A stretch of 64,000 nucleotides of DNA from Beijerinckiaceae bacterium RH AL1 (GTDB taxonomy: Bacteria > Pseudomonadota > Alphaproteobacteria > Rhizobiales > Beijerinckiaceae). Where the stretch lies: NCBI GenBank assembly GCA_901457705.2, contig LR590083.2, positions 2,728,597 through 2,792,596 of the forward strand. The letters are read 5' to 3'. The translations under genes were made by a program, and so were the position numbers. Below, one piece after another: positions 38,278 to 47,314 of this stretch. The notes below the pieces were generated by a model that had not been told where the DNA came from, searched no databases, and saw only the letters and a program-made list of their open reading frames with translations. How positions within the stretch are numbered: the stretch's first letter is position 1; each line of letters begins with the position of its first letter.

Positions 38278-38333
38278 TCGCGCGCCGTTGCGCTTTCAGC
38301 TAGCCGGTATCGGCGCCGCAGACTTCCTATTCG

Positions 38334-39305
38334 TCACTTGCCGCCGACGACGCCGGAAATCTGGATGATCGCCGGCGTCAGAATGACGGCGAACAGAACC
38401 GGCAGAAAGAAGACGATCATCGGCACGGTCAGCTTCGGCGGAAGCGCGGCCGCCTTCTGCTCGGCGAGCATCAGGCGCGCGTCGCGGCTTTCCTGGCCGA
38501 GCACGCGCAGCGCATGCCCCAGCGGCGTGCCGTACTTCTCGGCCTGGGTCAGCACGGTGACGATCTGCTTCGTCGAGTCGATGCCCGTGCGCTTGGCAAA
38601 ATTCTCGTACGCCGTGCGCCGCTCCGGCAGGTAGGACAGCTCGGCTGTGGTCAGCGTCAGCTCCTCGGCAAGCGGGACGGATTGAAGACCGATCTCCTGG
38701 CTCACCCTGCGGAACGCCTGCTCGATCGACATGCCGGACTCGACGCAGATCAAAAGCAGGTCCAGCGCATCGGGGAAGGCGCGCGCCACCGACAGCTGGC
38801 GCTTCTTGATCTTGTTGGCGATGAATAGCTCGGGCGCCTTTATGCCGAGATAAGCGCAAGCGATGACTGCGCCGATCTTGATCGTAATCGGCCAGCTGAA
38901 GTTGGCGATGAAGAAGATGTAGAGGAGCCCGAAGCTAAAAAAGACCGCGGGCGTTACGAGGCGGAAGAATAGGAAGGCGACCTCGGCCTGCGCACCGCGA
39001 TAGCCGGCCATCAGCATCTGGTCCTTGGACTTTTCCGTGCCCAGCCAGCTCTTCAAGTTGAAGCGATCGACGATGCGCTTCATGTAGGCCTTCGGCTCGT
39101 AGCGAATGCTCTTCGTGCTCGCAGTAAGCTTCTCGCGCTCGCGCGCGCGGATGCGCTCGCGCTCTGTCGCGACGGAGCGCATGCGCTTATCGAGCTGGTC
39201 GGTCGACAGCAGCGGCATCGCGATCGTGACAATCGTCGCAAACGTCGCAATTGCGACGAGCGCAGCGCCGATCGTGTGTGGGTCCTCGAGCTGCTCAAAA
39301 GTCAT
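38334..39305 (-). CDS. tadC: Flp pilus inner-membrane platform protein TadC
   Basis: The 323-residue protein belongs to the type II secretion F family. It has an N-terminal membrane helix, a cytoplasmic stretch rich in basic residues (ERERIRAREREK), a pair of helices (~115-150), the T2SSF domain (ARAFPDALDLLLICVESGMSIEQAF) and a C-terminal helix (TVPMIVFFLPVLFAVIL). TadB and TadC form the platform on which the CpaF ATPase works. It starts 15 bases after tadB and is last in the minus-strand operon. Confidence 0.95.
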   Translation of the reverse strand: MTFEQLEDPHTIGAALVAIATFATIVTIAMPLLSTDQLDKRMRSVATERERIRAREREKLTASTKSIRYEPKAYMKRIVDRFNLKSWLGTEKSKDQMLMAGYRGAQAEVAFLFFRLVTPAVFFSFGLLYIFFIANFSWPITIKIGAVIACAYLGIKAPELFIANKIKKRQLSVARAFPDALDLLLICVESGMSIEQAFRRVSQEIGLQSVPLAEELTLTTAELSYLPERRTAYENFAKRTGIDSTKQIVTVLTQAEKYGTPLGHALRVLGQESRDARLMLAEQKAAALPPKLTVPMIVFFLPVLFAVILTPAIIQISGVVGGK

Positions 39306-39320
39306 CAGTTTTGACTCACA

Positions 39321-40295
39321 CTACATGTCGAAGTTGATCATCTTCTTCATGATGAAGATGCCGCATGACATCCACACCGCGCAACCGGCGAGCACCATAT
39401 GGCCGGTGCTCGTGTAGAAGAGGAGCGACATGTAAGCGGGGCTCGTCATATAAATCAGCGTGGCAACGATCGGTGGCAGCGCGCCTATGATGCCGGCAGA
39501 CGCTTTCGCTTCGGCCGACATGGCCTTGATCTTCGCCTTCATCTTCTTGCGGTCGCGCAGAACGACCGACAGGTTGCCGAGCGCCTCGGCGAGATTGCCG
39601 CCCGCCTTCGCTTGGATGTTGATGACGATCGAGAAGAAGTTTGACTCAGCAAGCGGCACACGTTCGATGATGCGATCGACAGCCTCGGGGATCGAGAGAC
39701 CCATTTGTTGCGCCTCGATGATCATGCGAAACTCGGTCTTGACCGGCTCGGCCGCCTCGGACGCGATGTTGCGCAGGCAATCGCCGAGCGGGATACCAGC
39801 CTTGATGCCGCGTACGATGATATCGACCGCGCTCGGAAACTCGTCGAGGAACTTCCTGAGCCGGCGCTTGCGCCGGAAGGAGACGACCCAGGACGGCAGG
39901 CCGAAGCCGCCGACGAAGAGCGCGCCGCCGGCCACGAACAGGTTCTGGCTCAAGATCAAAGCCACCGATGCCGCCAACAGCGCCGCCACCGCCGAGGCGA
40001 TGTAATACTTCTGCCTGGACCAGGCGATGCCGCCCTGCAGGAGCTTCGTCTCGAGCGAGAGCTTCTTGCTCCGCGTGCGCGCATCGAGCTCCCTCAAGCT
40101 CTCCGCGACCGCCTTGCGCCGCTTGGCCGCATCGTTGACGCGACCCGCAAGCTGCGCGGGCATGCGGGATTGCAACGCCGCCTTCCGCTTCTCCGCCTGC
40201 GAGTCGCCGACAAGCAGGGGATAGGCGATCGCATAGATGCCGCCCCCGACGGCAAGGAGCGCAAGCAGCGGAAGCAGGAGCTGGTGAACGTCCAA
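39321..40295 (-). CDS. tadB: Flp pilus inner-membrane platform protein TadB
   Basis: The 324-residue partner of TadC has the same fold: an N-terminal helix (LLLPLLALLAVGGGIYAIAYPLL), a double helix at ~95-130, the T2SSF domain (FPSAVDIIVRGIKAGIPLGDCLRNIASEA) and a C-terminal helix pair. Its ATG is 27 bases after the cpaF stop. Together with CpaF it drives pilin extraction and assembly. Confidence 0.95.
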   Translation of the reverse strand: MDVHQLLLPLLALLAVGGGIYAIAYPLLVGDSQAEKRKAALQSRMPAQLAGRVNDAAKRRKAVAESLRELDARTRSKKLSLETKLLQGGIAWSRQKYYIASAVAALLAASVALILSQNLFVAGGALFVGGFGLPSWVVSFRRKRRLRKFLDEFPSAVDIIVRGIKAGIPLGDCLRNIASEAAEPVKTEFRMIIEAQQMGLSIPEAVDRIIERVPLAESNFFSIVINIQAKAGGNLAEALGNLSVVLRDRKKMKAKIKAMSAEAKASAGIIGALPPIVATLIYMTSPAYMSLLFYTSTGHMVLAGCAVWMSCGIFIMKKMINFDM

Positions 40296-40322
40296 GCGAG
40301 CTTTCCTTCAGGGCGATGCGGC

Positions 40323-41759
40323 TCAGGCCGCGTCCTTGACCTCGGATGCGTCGAGCGCGGCGGCGAGGCGGGTCTCCTCGCCGAAGTAGCGGGCGCGCTC
40401 CCAGAAGCGCGGGCGACCGACGCCGGTCGAGCGGTGGCGGCCCTTGAGACGGCCGGCCGCATCCTCGCCGGTCAGCTCGTAGAGCAGGAGATCCTGCGTG
40501 ATGATGACGTCGCCTTCGAGCCCCATCACCTCGGTGACGTGCGTGATGCGACGCGAGCCGTCGCGAAGGCGCGCCGCCTGGATGATGACGTCGACCGACG
40601 AGCAGATCATCTCGCGGATGGTCTTCGAGGGCAGAGAGAAGCCGCCCATCGTGATCATCGATTCGAGACGCGACAGCGCTTCGCGCGGCGAGTTGGCGTG
40701 CAGCGTCCCCATCGAGCCGTCGTGGCCGGTGTTCATGGCCTGCAGGAGATCGAAGGCCTCGGGTCCGCGCACCTCGCCGACCACGATGCGTTCGGGTCGC
40801 ATACGCAGGCAGTTCTTCACGAGGTCGCGCATGGTGACGGCGCCGGAGCCTTCGAGGTTCGGCGGCCGCGTCTCGAGACGCACCACGTGCGGCTGCTGCA
40901 GCTGCAGCTCGGCGGCGTCCTCGCAGGTGATCACGCGCTCGTCGTGCTCGATGTAGTTGGTCAGGCAGTTGAGCAGCGTCGTCTTGCCGGAGCCGGTACC
41001 GCCGGAGATGACGACGTTGCAGCGAACCTTGCCGATGATCTTCAAGATCTCGCCGCCCTCCGGCGAGATGGCGCCGAACCTGATGAGCTGGTCGAGCGTG
41101 AGCTTGTCCTTGCGAAACTTTCGGATGGTGAGTGCCGGCCCGTCGATCGCCAGCGGCGGCGCGATCACGTTGACGCGGGAGCCGTCCATGAGGCGCGCGT
41201 CGCAGATCGGCGAGGCTTCGTCGACGCGGCGGCCGACCTGGCTGACGATGCGCTGGCAGATGTTCATGAGCTGCGCGTTGTCGCGGAAGCGGATGTTTGT
41301 GAGCTGGATCTTGCCGCCGACCTCGATGAAGGTACGCATTGCGCCGTTGACCATGATGTCGGCGATGTCGTCGCGCGCCAGCAGCGGCTCGAGCGGACCG
41401 TAGCCAAGGATGTCGTTGCAGATGTCGTTGAGCAGGTCGTCCTGCTCGGCGATCGACATCACGACGTTCTTGATCGAGATGATTTCCTGGACGATGTCGC
41501 GGATTTCGTCGCGCGCCGAGTCGGGATCGAGTCGCGAGAGCTGCGACAGGTCGATCGCCTCGATCAAGGCGCCGAAGATCATGCTCTTCGTGACGTAGTA
41601 TTCTTCCGAGCGCACCGGCTCCGCCGGCACGGGCGCGGACACCTTCGAATGATCCACGACCTTCGCGGCGACCGCGGGAACCTTGGGGATCACCGCGGCC
41701 GGCATCGTCCGCGGCTTCTCGTCCGCGCCGGGGCCCGCTATGGCACGCTTACCGAACAT
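40323..41759 (-). CDS. cpaF: Flp pilus assembly ATPase CpaF/TadA
   Basis: The 478-residue cytoplasmic secretion ATPase powers Flp pilus extension and retraction. It has the Walker A motif GGTGSGKTT, an Asp box, GTLHANSP (His box) and the CpaF-specific N-terminal helices. An alanine/proline-rich leader (residues 15-50) precedes the domain. The ATG lies 48 bases after the cpaE stop. Confidence 0.97.
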   Translation of the reverse strand: MFGKRAIAGPGADEKPRTMPAAVIPKVPAVAAKVVDHSKVSAPVPAEPVRSEEYYVTKSMIFGALIEAIDLSQLSRLDPDSARDEIRDIVQEIISIKNVVMSIAEQDDLLNDICNDILGYGPLEPLLARDDIADIMVNGAMRTFIEVGGKIQLTNIRFRDNAQLMNICQRIVSQVGRRVDEASPICDARLMDGSRVNVIAPPLAIDGPALTIRKFRKDKLTLDQLIRFGAISPEGGEILKIIGKVRCNVVISGGTGSGKTTLLNCLTNYIEHDERVITCEDAAELQLQQPHVVRLETRPPNLEGSGAVTMRDLVKNCLRMRPERIVVGEVRGPEAFDLLQAMNTGHDGSMGTLHANSPREALSRLESMITMGGFSLPSKTIREMICSSVDVIIQAARLRDGSRRITHVTEVMGLEGDVIITQDLLLYELTGEDAAGRLKGRHRSTGVGRPRFWERARYFGEETRLAAALDASEVKDAA

Positions 41760-41807
41760 GCTCGTCTCCGATCGGCCGAACGGCGTCGGACGAGCTCGCC
41801 CTTGCCG

Positions 41808-43052
41808 CTACGACGCCTTTTTTCGCGCGAGCTTAGTCATCAAAGGCTTAAGTATGTTTCTAGACGGCCGCCGGATTTCGCTTTTCCCGCTCACTGCGCG
41901 GGCTAGATCGGCGAAAAGCTCAGTCACCTTATGGGAGGCCTCGACCTCGACGATCATCTGGCCGTTGTTGGCAGCGGTCCCAAACAGCTTCGGCTCGAAG
42001 GGAATGACGACGTCGGCCGACATCTCGACGGCCTTGGCGAAGTCTGCGAGCCCGATCTCCGGGCGCTTCGGCATGCCGACGCCGTTCATCACCAGGCGCG
42101 GCGCGGCGTCGTGCGGACGCGCGGCGCGCAGCGAGTCGACGATGCTCTTGGCGTTGCGCAGGTTGGCGAGATCGGGGGCTGCGACGAGCACGATCTCGTC
42201 GGCGCCGACGAGGGCGCGGCGCGCCCACGCCGTCCAGACGTGGGGCACGTCGAGCACGATGCACGGCGTCGAGCTGCGCAGGAGATCGATCAGGTTGTCG
42301 AAGTCGGTCTCGGCGAAATCGTAGAGACGATCGAGCGTCGCCGGCGCGGCGAGCAGGCTGAGCCGATCCGAGCAACGCGACATCAGTCGGTCGAGCAGAT
42401 TGGCATCGAGGCGCTCCGGCGCGAACACCGCCTCGGCGATGCCCTGCGGCGGATCCTGGTTGAAGTCGAGCCCTGCCGTGCCGAACGCGAGGTCCATGTC
42501 GACGACGACGGTCTGAACATGCAGGTCGCGAGCGATCGTGAAGGCGAGGTTGTGCGCGACGACGGACGCGCCGACGCCGCCCTTGACGCCGGTGACGGCG
42601 ACGATCTTACCGAGCGGCTCCGACGTCGCGCTGTAGTAGATGCGCGAGACGACGCGAACGAACTCGATCGCCGTGAACGGCCAGACGAGGTAGTCGCTGA
42701 CGCCGCGTGCCATCAGATCGCGGTAGAGCATGATGTCGTTGACGCGACCGGCAACGATCACCTTGGTGCCGGAGTCGCAGTACTCGGCGAGCATGTCGAG
42801 CGCTTGGATGAGGTCGGCGCGCTCGGCGGTGCTTTCGATCACGATGACGTTCGGCGTCGGGGCATGTCGGAACGCCTCCACCGCGGCGGTGGCGCCGCCC
42901 ATGCTCTGCTTCGCGTGGGCGCGCTCCATGCGACGGTCGGCGAAGGCGGCCTGCATGACCTGTGCGACGTCCTGCGTCTCACAGAACGCCTGCACCGAAA
43001 TGCGCGGGACCGGCGCGATGAGCTCTATGTCCATATCGGTCGCCGCAGACAT
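41808..43052 (-). CDS. cpaE: Pilus polar-localisation ATPase CpaE/TadZ
   Basis: The 414-residue protein combines a receiver-like N-terminal domain (~20-145; NVIVIESTAERADLIQALDMLAEYCDSGTKVIVAG) with a MinD/ParA ATPase. The deviant Walker A is GVKGGVGASVVAHN, and the later motif VVDMDLAFGTAGLDF is present. CpaE directs the pilus machine to a cell pole in Caulobacter. Its ATG overlaps the cpaD stop by one base (TGATG). Confidence 0.95.
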   Translation of the reverse strand: MSAATDMDIELIAPVPRISVQAFCETQDVAQVMQAAFADRRMERAHAKQSMGGATAAVEAFRHAPTPNVIVIESTAERADLIQALDMLAEYCDSGTKVIVAGRVNDIMLYRDLMARGVSDYLVWPFTAIEFVRVVSRIYYSATSEPLGKIVAVTGVKGGVGASVVAHNLAFTIARDLHVQTVVVDMDLAFGTAGLDFNQDPPQGIAEAVFAPERLDANLLDRLMSRCSDRLSLLAAPATLDRLYDFAETDFDNLIDLLRSSTPCIVLDVPHVWTAWARRALVGADEIVLVAAPDLANLRNAKSIVDSLRAARPHDAAPRLVMNGVGMPKRPEIGLADFAKAVEMSADVVIPFEPKLFGTAANNGQMIVEVEASHKVTELFADLARAVSGKSEIRRPSRNILKPLMTKLARKKAS

Positions 43053-43770
43053 CAGCCTCCCCCTCCGACCGTACCGATATTGGAATTTTTAACCGACCAG
43101 CCGGTGTTCGGGTCCGAGCCGCTGCGCACCTGCGTTATCGCGCGATCGCGGATCTCGGTGTCGGGTCGCTCCTCGCCGCGCGGCGACACGAGGTCACGCG
43201 GATCGGAGGTTTGAGCGGCGATCATCTGTTGCGTGGAGCAGCCAAGGTTCCAGTAGGGCTCGTTTTCCCAGCCATCTATGCTCGAGCCCGAGCCGAGGTC
43301 GCGCGGCCACTGGCCGCACTGATTGACTTCCTTGGCCTTGACCCCGACGAACGACAGCCGCACCGGCGAGGCGAGCGCGGGTCGGCAATCGGGTAGGTCG
43401 AGACCTGCGCGCCGCTCTTGGCACCTCCGGAGGCAAGCACGCGGCGGATGTCGGCGACAATGGCCTGACGCGACGCGACGCCGGGCCCGCGAGGCACAAG
43501 AATGAGAACGGGGCCCTGCCCCGTATCGCGATATTGCTCGGCGAAGGCGAAAACCTGCTTGGCCGAGTGGCTATCGAGCCGGCCCTGTCCAATCGACGGG
43601 AAGATGTCGATCGACGTGCGCGCCTGCGCGATGACGATGGGGTGGCGCGCACGATAGTCATCGAGGGCGACGTTCGACGGCACGACGCGATCCGTGGTGC
43701 AGCCGGCGAGCGGTACCATCAGCAGAAGGAGTGTCGCCAGGCTCGGCCGTGATTTGAAGGAGCAGGCCAT
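43052..43770 (-). CDS. cpaD: Pilus assembly lipoprotein CpaD, apparent frameshift
   Basis: CpaD is an outer-membrane lipoprotein of the Flp pilus machine. The lipobox signal sequence is visible (LATLLLLMVPLAGC, Cys ~24), followed by HPIVIAQARTSIDIF. The frame breaks at about 43363-43380. Upstream it reads VSTYPIADPRSP; downstream another frame gives VRLSFVGVKAKEVNQCGQWP and NLGCSTQQMIAAQ, the conserved C-terminal half, to the TGA at 43052. Adding one base at about 43375 restores DPRLASPVRLSF and 239 residues, the family length. I read this as a one-base sequence error because every other pilus gene is intact. Confidence 0.85.
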
Positions 43771-43773
43771 GGG

Positions 43774-45330
43774 TCAGTCCTGGATGAAGCCGATGCGGGG
43801 ACCGCGGTAGTCTTGGACGGCTTGCGGATTGGTCGGCTGAGCGTTGCGGCGGTTCATGCGCCCAAGCAGCCAGGCCTGCGGATCGCTGGCGTCCGTGAAG
43901 CCGTCGTCGGGCCGCGCCAGCGCGGTTTGCGCCACCGGCTTCACGATGATCGGCGTGACGATGACGATAAGCTCGGTCTCGTTGCGCTGGTAATCGCGCG
44001 AGCGAAACAGCGTGCCGAGGATCGGGATGTTGAGAAGCCCCGGCAGCCCGTTGATGACCTGCTGCGACTGCTGGCGGATCAAGCCTGCTGTGGCGATCGA
44101 GCCGCCGGAGGGGAGCTCGATCGTCGTGTCGTTCTTGCGCACGATGAGACCCGGCGTCGGGGCGCCCCCGATGATGACGGCCTTCGTGAAGTCGAGATCC
44201 GTGACCTCGGTCGCCAGATGCAGGAGGATGCGGCCCTCCGACAGCACAACCGGCTCGAAGTTGAGGGTGATGCCGTAGTCCTTGAAGCCCGCGCCGGCGG
44301 TGCAGGTCGAGGTCGACGAGCTTGCGGTGCCGCTGGTGCCTGACGCTGCAGACGAGCAGAGAAGGCCGGTCGAATAGGGAAACTGTCCGCCGACGGTGAA
44401 GTGCGCGGCCTCGCCGGACACCGCCGTGACCGTCGGCTCGGCGAGCGTGCGGGTCACCCCGTAGCGTTCGAACGCCTGCAGCGTCGCGAGAAGGCCGTTG
44501 CCGCTGTTGATATTGAGCGCGCTCGTCGTCGGCTGGGCGACCGTGCTCCCAGGGAAGAACTGGCCAGACGTGTTGGCCGAGAGTGCGCCGTTGATGCCGA
44601 AGGGGTTGTACTGTGTCAGCGCACCCCAGCTCGACGACGAGATGCCGAGCTGCTTGGCGATATCGCGCCGCATCTCGGAAATCGTGACCTTGAGCATGAC
44701 CTGGTCGCGACCGCGGATCGTCAGCGAGTTGATGACGAGGCCACCGCCGTCACCCGCGGCGCCCCCAGTCGAGTTCGCCTGCTTGGCGAAGCCCTTGGCA
44801 ATGTCGACCGCGCGCTGCGAATCCTCGGCGGAGTCGACGCTACCCGAGAGGATAATCGTGTCGTTGATCGTCCGCGTCTGGATTGCGGCGTTCGGAATCG
44901 CGGCGCGAAGGATCTGCGACAGCTCGCCGATGTCGCGACCGATGCTGATCTCGAACGAGGCGATCTCGTTACCCTTCTTGTCGAGGGCGAAGAGCGATGT
45001 CTGCCCATTGCCGGTGCCGATGAGATAAATCTTGCGCGCCGTACGCACAACCGCGTTGGCGACGGTCGGATTGGCGACGAAGATTTCGGCCGCGTCCTCC
45101 GGCAGGTCGATGATCGTCGACTTACCGACACCCATGCTGATGCGGCGCGCGCCGTCGCTTGCGCCGGTCTGGATCATGGCCCGCGGTCGCGCGAACCCAG
45201 GCGCTGCCGTGCCGAAGCCGACCAGGCCGGCGAGCAGCAGGCGCAACGCCGTCGCCGCAGGCAGGAGGGGACGCAGAGCGCGACGCGGCGTCGTCATGGC
45301 AGGTCTCTCGTCGATCTGGTCGGCGGACAT
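43774..45330 (-). CDS. cpaC: Flp pilus secretin CpaC/RcpA
   Basis: The 518-residue outer-membrane secretin has a signal peptide (LRLLLAGLVGFGTAAPGFA), the pilus-secretin N domain (RRISMGVGKSTIIDLPEDAAEIFVANP), a BON-like region (IILSGSVDSAEDSQRAVDIA) and the secretin core (GITLNFEPVV, ELPSGGSIATAGL, FRSRDYQRNETELIVIVTP). A Ser/Thr/Gly-rich loop with two cysteines (~315-345) is unusual but within the variable pore region. The start ATG overlaps the cpaB stop by one base (TGATG). Confidence 0.95.
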   Translation of the reverse strand: MSADQIDERPAMTTPRRALRPLLPAATALRLLLAGLVGFGTAAPGFARPRAMIQTGASDGARRISMGVGKSTIIDLPEDAAEIFVANPTVANAVVRTARKIYLIGTGNGQTSLFALDKKGNEIASFEISIGRDIGELSQILRAAIPNAAIQTRTINDTIILSGSVDSAEDSQRAVDIAKGFAKQANSTGGAAGDGGGLVINSLTIRGRDQVMLKVTISEMRRDIAKQLGISSSSWGALTQYNPFGINGALSANTSGQFFPGSTVAQPTTSALNINSGNGLLATLQAFERYGVTRTLAEPTVTAVSGEAAHFTVGGQFPYSTGLLCSSAASGTSGTASSSTSTCTAGAGFKDYGITLNFEPVVLSEGRILLHLATEVTDLDFTKAVIIGGAPTPGLIVRKNDTTIELPSGGSIATAGLIRQQSQQVINGLPGLLNIPILGTLFRSRDYQRNETELIVIVTPIIVKPVAQTALARPDDGFTDASDPQAWLLGRMNRRNAQPTNPQAVQDYRGPRIGFIQD

Positions 45331-46100
45331 CAGTGCACCCGCGACTGGCTGGAGTTGCCGAAGCGTATGATCGTCATGGTCTGCGGCGCATCGGCCGTCT
45401 TGTCGATCTTCGCCGCGTCGGCGACGCTGCGCAGCGTGAGTGTCAGTTGCCCCGTACGCTGCGCGAGCACGACCTTCTCGGCCTGATCAGGCGTCAGCTC
45501 GAGCGTCGCGGTGCCGCCGATGACCGTGCGCTCCCCCGCCTTGTCCTGCACCGCTTGGCCGACCGCGAGAACGCGGACATTGGTGAGGATCGTCTCGCTG
45601 GCAAAGGCTCCCGGAGCGTCGTCGGGATGGAAGATGCGGATCACGTCGACGCGATCGTTGGGGAGGATGAATCCGCCGGCGGCGGACTTGCCCTGATCGG
45701 CGAGGTCGATCGCCACGGCGCGCGAGCCGCTCGGCAGCACTGCCGACATGAAGCCCGCGTCCTTGGCGAGGCGCTCGTTGCGCACCGGATCGCCGCTCAG
45801 CATCTCGGAGCGGACGACGAGGCCCTTAAGCTCCTGCACGGCGTTCGGCTGCACGCTTTGCTGGATCGAACCGGGCGGCACCTGCCCCTTCGGCCAAGGC
45901 TGCCAACGCAGGTCGCCATTCGCGAGGACGGTGCCGGGGCTGAGGTCGCGGGTCGCAACCAGCACGTTGTCGTTGATGACCGGCGGAGGCGCGACGACCT
46001 GCACTGGAGGCGGCGGCTCCTTGGTACCCATCATCATGTAGGCGGCGCCAAGTCCCGCGGCGACCGCGACGACGAGGACCAGCAGACGGGCAGATTTCAT
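45330..46100 (-). CDS. cpaB: Flp pilus assembly protein CpaB (SAF domain)
   Basis: The 256-residue periplasmic protein is anchored by an N-terminal helix (MKSARLLVLVVAVAAGLGAAY). It has an SAF domain (NVLVATRDLSPGTVLANGDLRWQPWP) and the RcpC/CpaB beta domain (VAIDLADQGKSAAGGFILPNDRVDVI). It contacts the secretin CpaC. I chose the ATG at 46100 because the added N-terminal residues of the longer frame would disrupt the anchor. A CtrA-like box lies 56 bases upstream, so the cpaB-tadC operon probably has its own promoter. Confidence 0.94.
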   Translation of the reverse strand: MKSARLLVLVVAVAAGLGAAYMMMGTKEPPPPVQVVAPPPVINDNVLVATRDLSPGTVLANGDLRWQPWPKGQVPPGSIQQSVQPNAVQELKGLVVRSEMLSGDPVRNERLAKDAGFMSAVLPSGSRAVAIDLADQGKSAAGGFILPNDRVDVIRIFHPDDAPGAFASETILTNVRVLAVGQAVQDKAGERTVIGGTATLELTPDQAEKVVLAQRTGQLTLTLRSVADAAKIDKTADAPQTMTIIRFGNSSQSRVH

Positions 46101-46140
46101 GGCTTCGGACCGTGCGCGCCCCGTTCGGACGCAGCGGCAA

Positions 46141-46171
46141 GTTGACCAGCGAAAGGTCAACTTATGGTTAA
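46141..46171. promoter_or_regulatory. CtrA-like box and inverted repeat upstream of cpaB
   Basis: On the minus strand TTAA-CCATAAG-TTGAC (46171-46156) fits CtrA TTAA-N7-TTAA with one mismatch and contains the half-site TTAACCAT. It overlaps a perfect inverted repeat, GTTGACC (46141-46147) and GGTCAAC (46155-46161). The site is 56 bases upstream of the cpaB ATG. Confidence 0.55.
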
Positions 46172-46217
46172 CGAAGCCTCTCGAACCGTATCATTTTGGG
46201 TTGCTGCGCGTCTCGTC

Positions 46218-46724
46218 TTACGCAAGCGACGCCGCACTCCAAAGCCCGGTGTCCGGATAGATCAGGAGCCCGGCGATCGCCAGCGCGATGCCATAGGGAA
46301 CGCCAGCCTTGTGGTCGTGCAGCCTAGCAACCCAAGCGTATCGCAAGGCGTAGTCGGGCATCGGCAGCTTGCGGAGCGCCAGGATGAGCAGCGTGAGCAC
46401 GCCGCCGAGCAAGGTCGCGTATAGACCGTAGTCGCCGAGATGCTGCCATCCGACCCAGACTGCGGTGGCTGCCGCAAGCTTGGCGTCGCCGCCGCCGATC
46501 CAGCCGAATGCGAACATGCCGAAGGTGAGAACAAGCACCCCGAAGCCGCATGCGAGATGGATCATGATGTCCTGTCCGGACAGTCCGACCAGCCACGCGA
46601 AGGGCACGAATACCGCAACGAGCGCGATCGAGATGCGGTTCGAGATGGTCATCGTGAAGAGGTCCGACAGCGCCGCAAAGGCCATCAGCATCGGAAAGAA
46701 CAGGAGGGTTGTGGCCTGCAGCAT
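46218..46724 (-). CDS. cpaA: Prepilin peptidase CpaA/TadV
   Basis: The 168-residue integral membrane aspartyl protease (A24 family) cleaves the Flp prepilin. Both catalytic aspartates are visible: D in ALSDLFTMTISN (the IxN neighbour is typical) and D in GGGDAKLAAA. About five membrane helices are predicted. It has the short TadV form without the N-terminal methylase domain. I chose the ATG at 46724 (MLQATTLLFF). It lies between flp and cpaB, separated from flp by a terminator. Confidence 0.94.
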   Translation of the reverse strand: MLQATTLLFFPMLMAFAALSDLFTMTISNRISIALVAVFVPFAWLVGLSGQDIMIHLACGFGVLVLTFGMFAFGWIGGGDAKLAAATAVWVGWQHLGDYGLYATLLGGVLTLLILALRKLPMPDYALRYAWVARLHDHKAGVPYGIALAIAGLLIYPDTGLWSAASLA

Positions 46725-46800
46725 GGGGAAGGACTCGCTCGCTCGTCGGCCGGAAGGGTAGACCGACAAAATTTACGCGATCGTTACCGTGTCGAGCCGG

Positions 46801-46832
46801 AAACAAAAAGAACGGCCCCGCCTGGCGGGGCC
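46801..46832 (-). terminator. Strong terminator after flp
   Basis: CGGCCCCGC (46812-46820) pairs with GCGGGGCCG (46824-46832). A T-rich run (complement of AACAAAAAGA at 46801-46810) follows on the minus strand. It limits read-through from the highly expressed pilin gene into cpaA. Confidence 0.9.
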
Positions 46833-46861
46833 GCTCTGAGGTTGACGATCGCTTGATGCGA

Positions 46862-47026
46862 TTACGTCAGAACGTTGCCGATGGCGATAAACTTCGTGTT
46901 CAGCCTGGTGCCGACGATAGTGACTGCGCTGACGATGACAACGGCGATGAGGCCGGCAATCAAGCCGTACTCTATGGCGGTCGCGCCGGACTGGTCGGCG
47001 GCAAAGCGGGAGAAGAGCTTCTTCAT
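46862..47026 (-). CDS. flp: Flp-type major pilin
   Basis: The 54-residue prepilin has a short basic leader and the cleavage region SGATAIEYGLIAGLIAVVIVSAV, given here for the conserved G/ATAIEYGL site (processing after Gly, Glu at +5 and Tyr at +6). It ends with a short tail, FIAIGNVLT. It is the structural subunit of the adhesive pilus and is exported after cleavage by CpaA. A good Shine-Dalgarno (AGGAAG) precedes the ATG, and a half-CtrA site (TTAACCAC) lies about 100 bases upstream. Confidence 0.95.
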   Translation of the reverse strand: MKKLFSRFAADQSGATAIEYGLIAGLIAVVIVSAVTIVGTRLNTKFIAIGNVLT

Positions 47027-47123
47027 AGTTTGGCTTCCTGCATTCGACTTCGAGGACCCCAGCCAGTTCCGTCGTGGAAGCCGCGCTGGAATGATCCGGA
47101 AGCTACCCGTCATGTCTTGAAAT

Positions 47124-47131
47124 GTGGTTAA
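47124..47131 (-). promoter_or_regulatory. CtrA half-site upstream of flp
   Basis: The minus strand reads TTAACCAC, one base from the CtrA half-site TTAACCAT, about 100 bases before the flp ATG. In Caulobacter the pilin gene is a direct CtrA target. It is weaker than the boxes at 37346 and 46156. Confidence 0.35.
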
Positions 47132-47314
47132 GTCCGCCTGCCGCATTGGCGTTACCTTACGTAATAAAGGCGGTAGTTAACGAGTTTCTTCGGTCTCCAA
47201 CCACGGGCTGCATCGCCCGCTTCTGCACACAAAAACGGCGGCGCGCGCTTTTCAGCAATCCTTTACCATTCCGGCTCTTTAGTGCGCGCATGCGTTCTGA
47301 GTGGTAGGTGTGCG

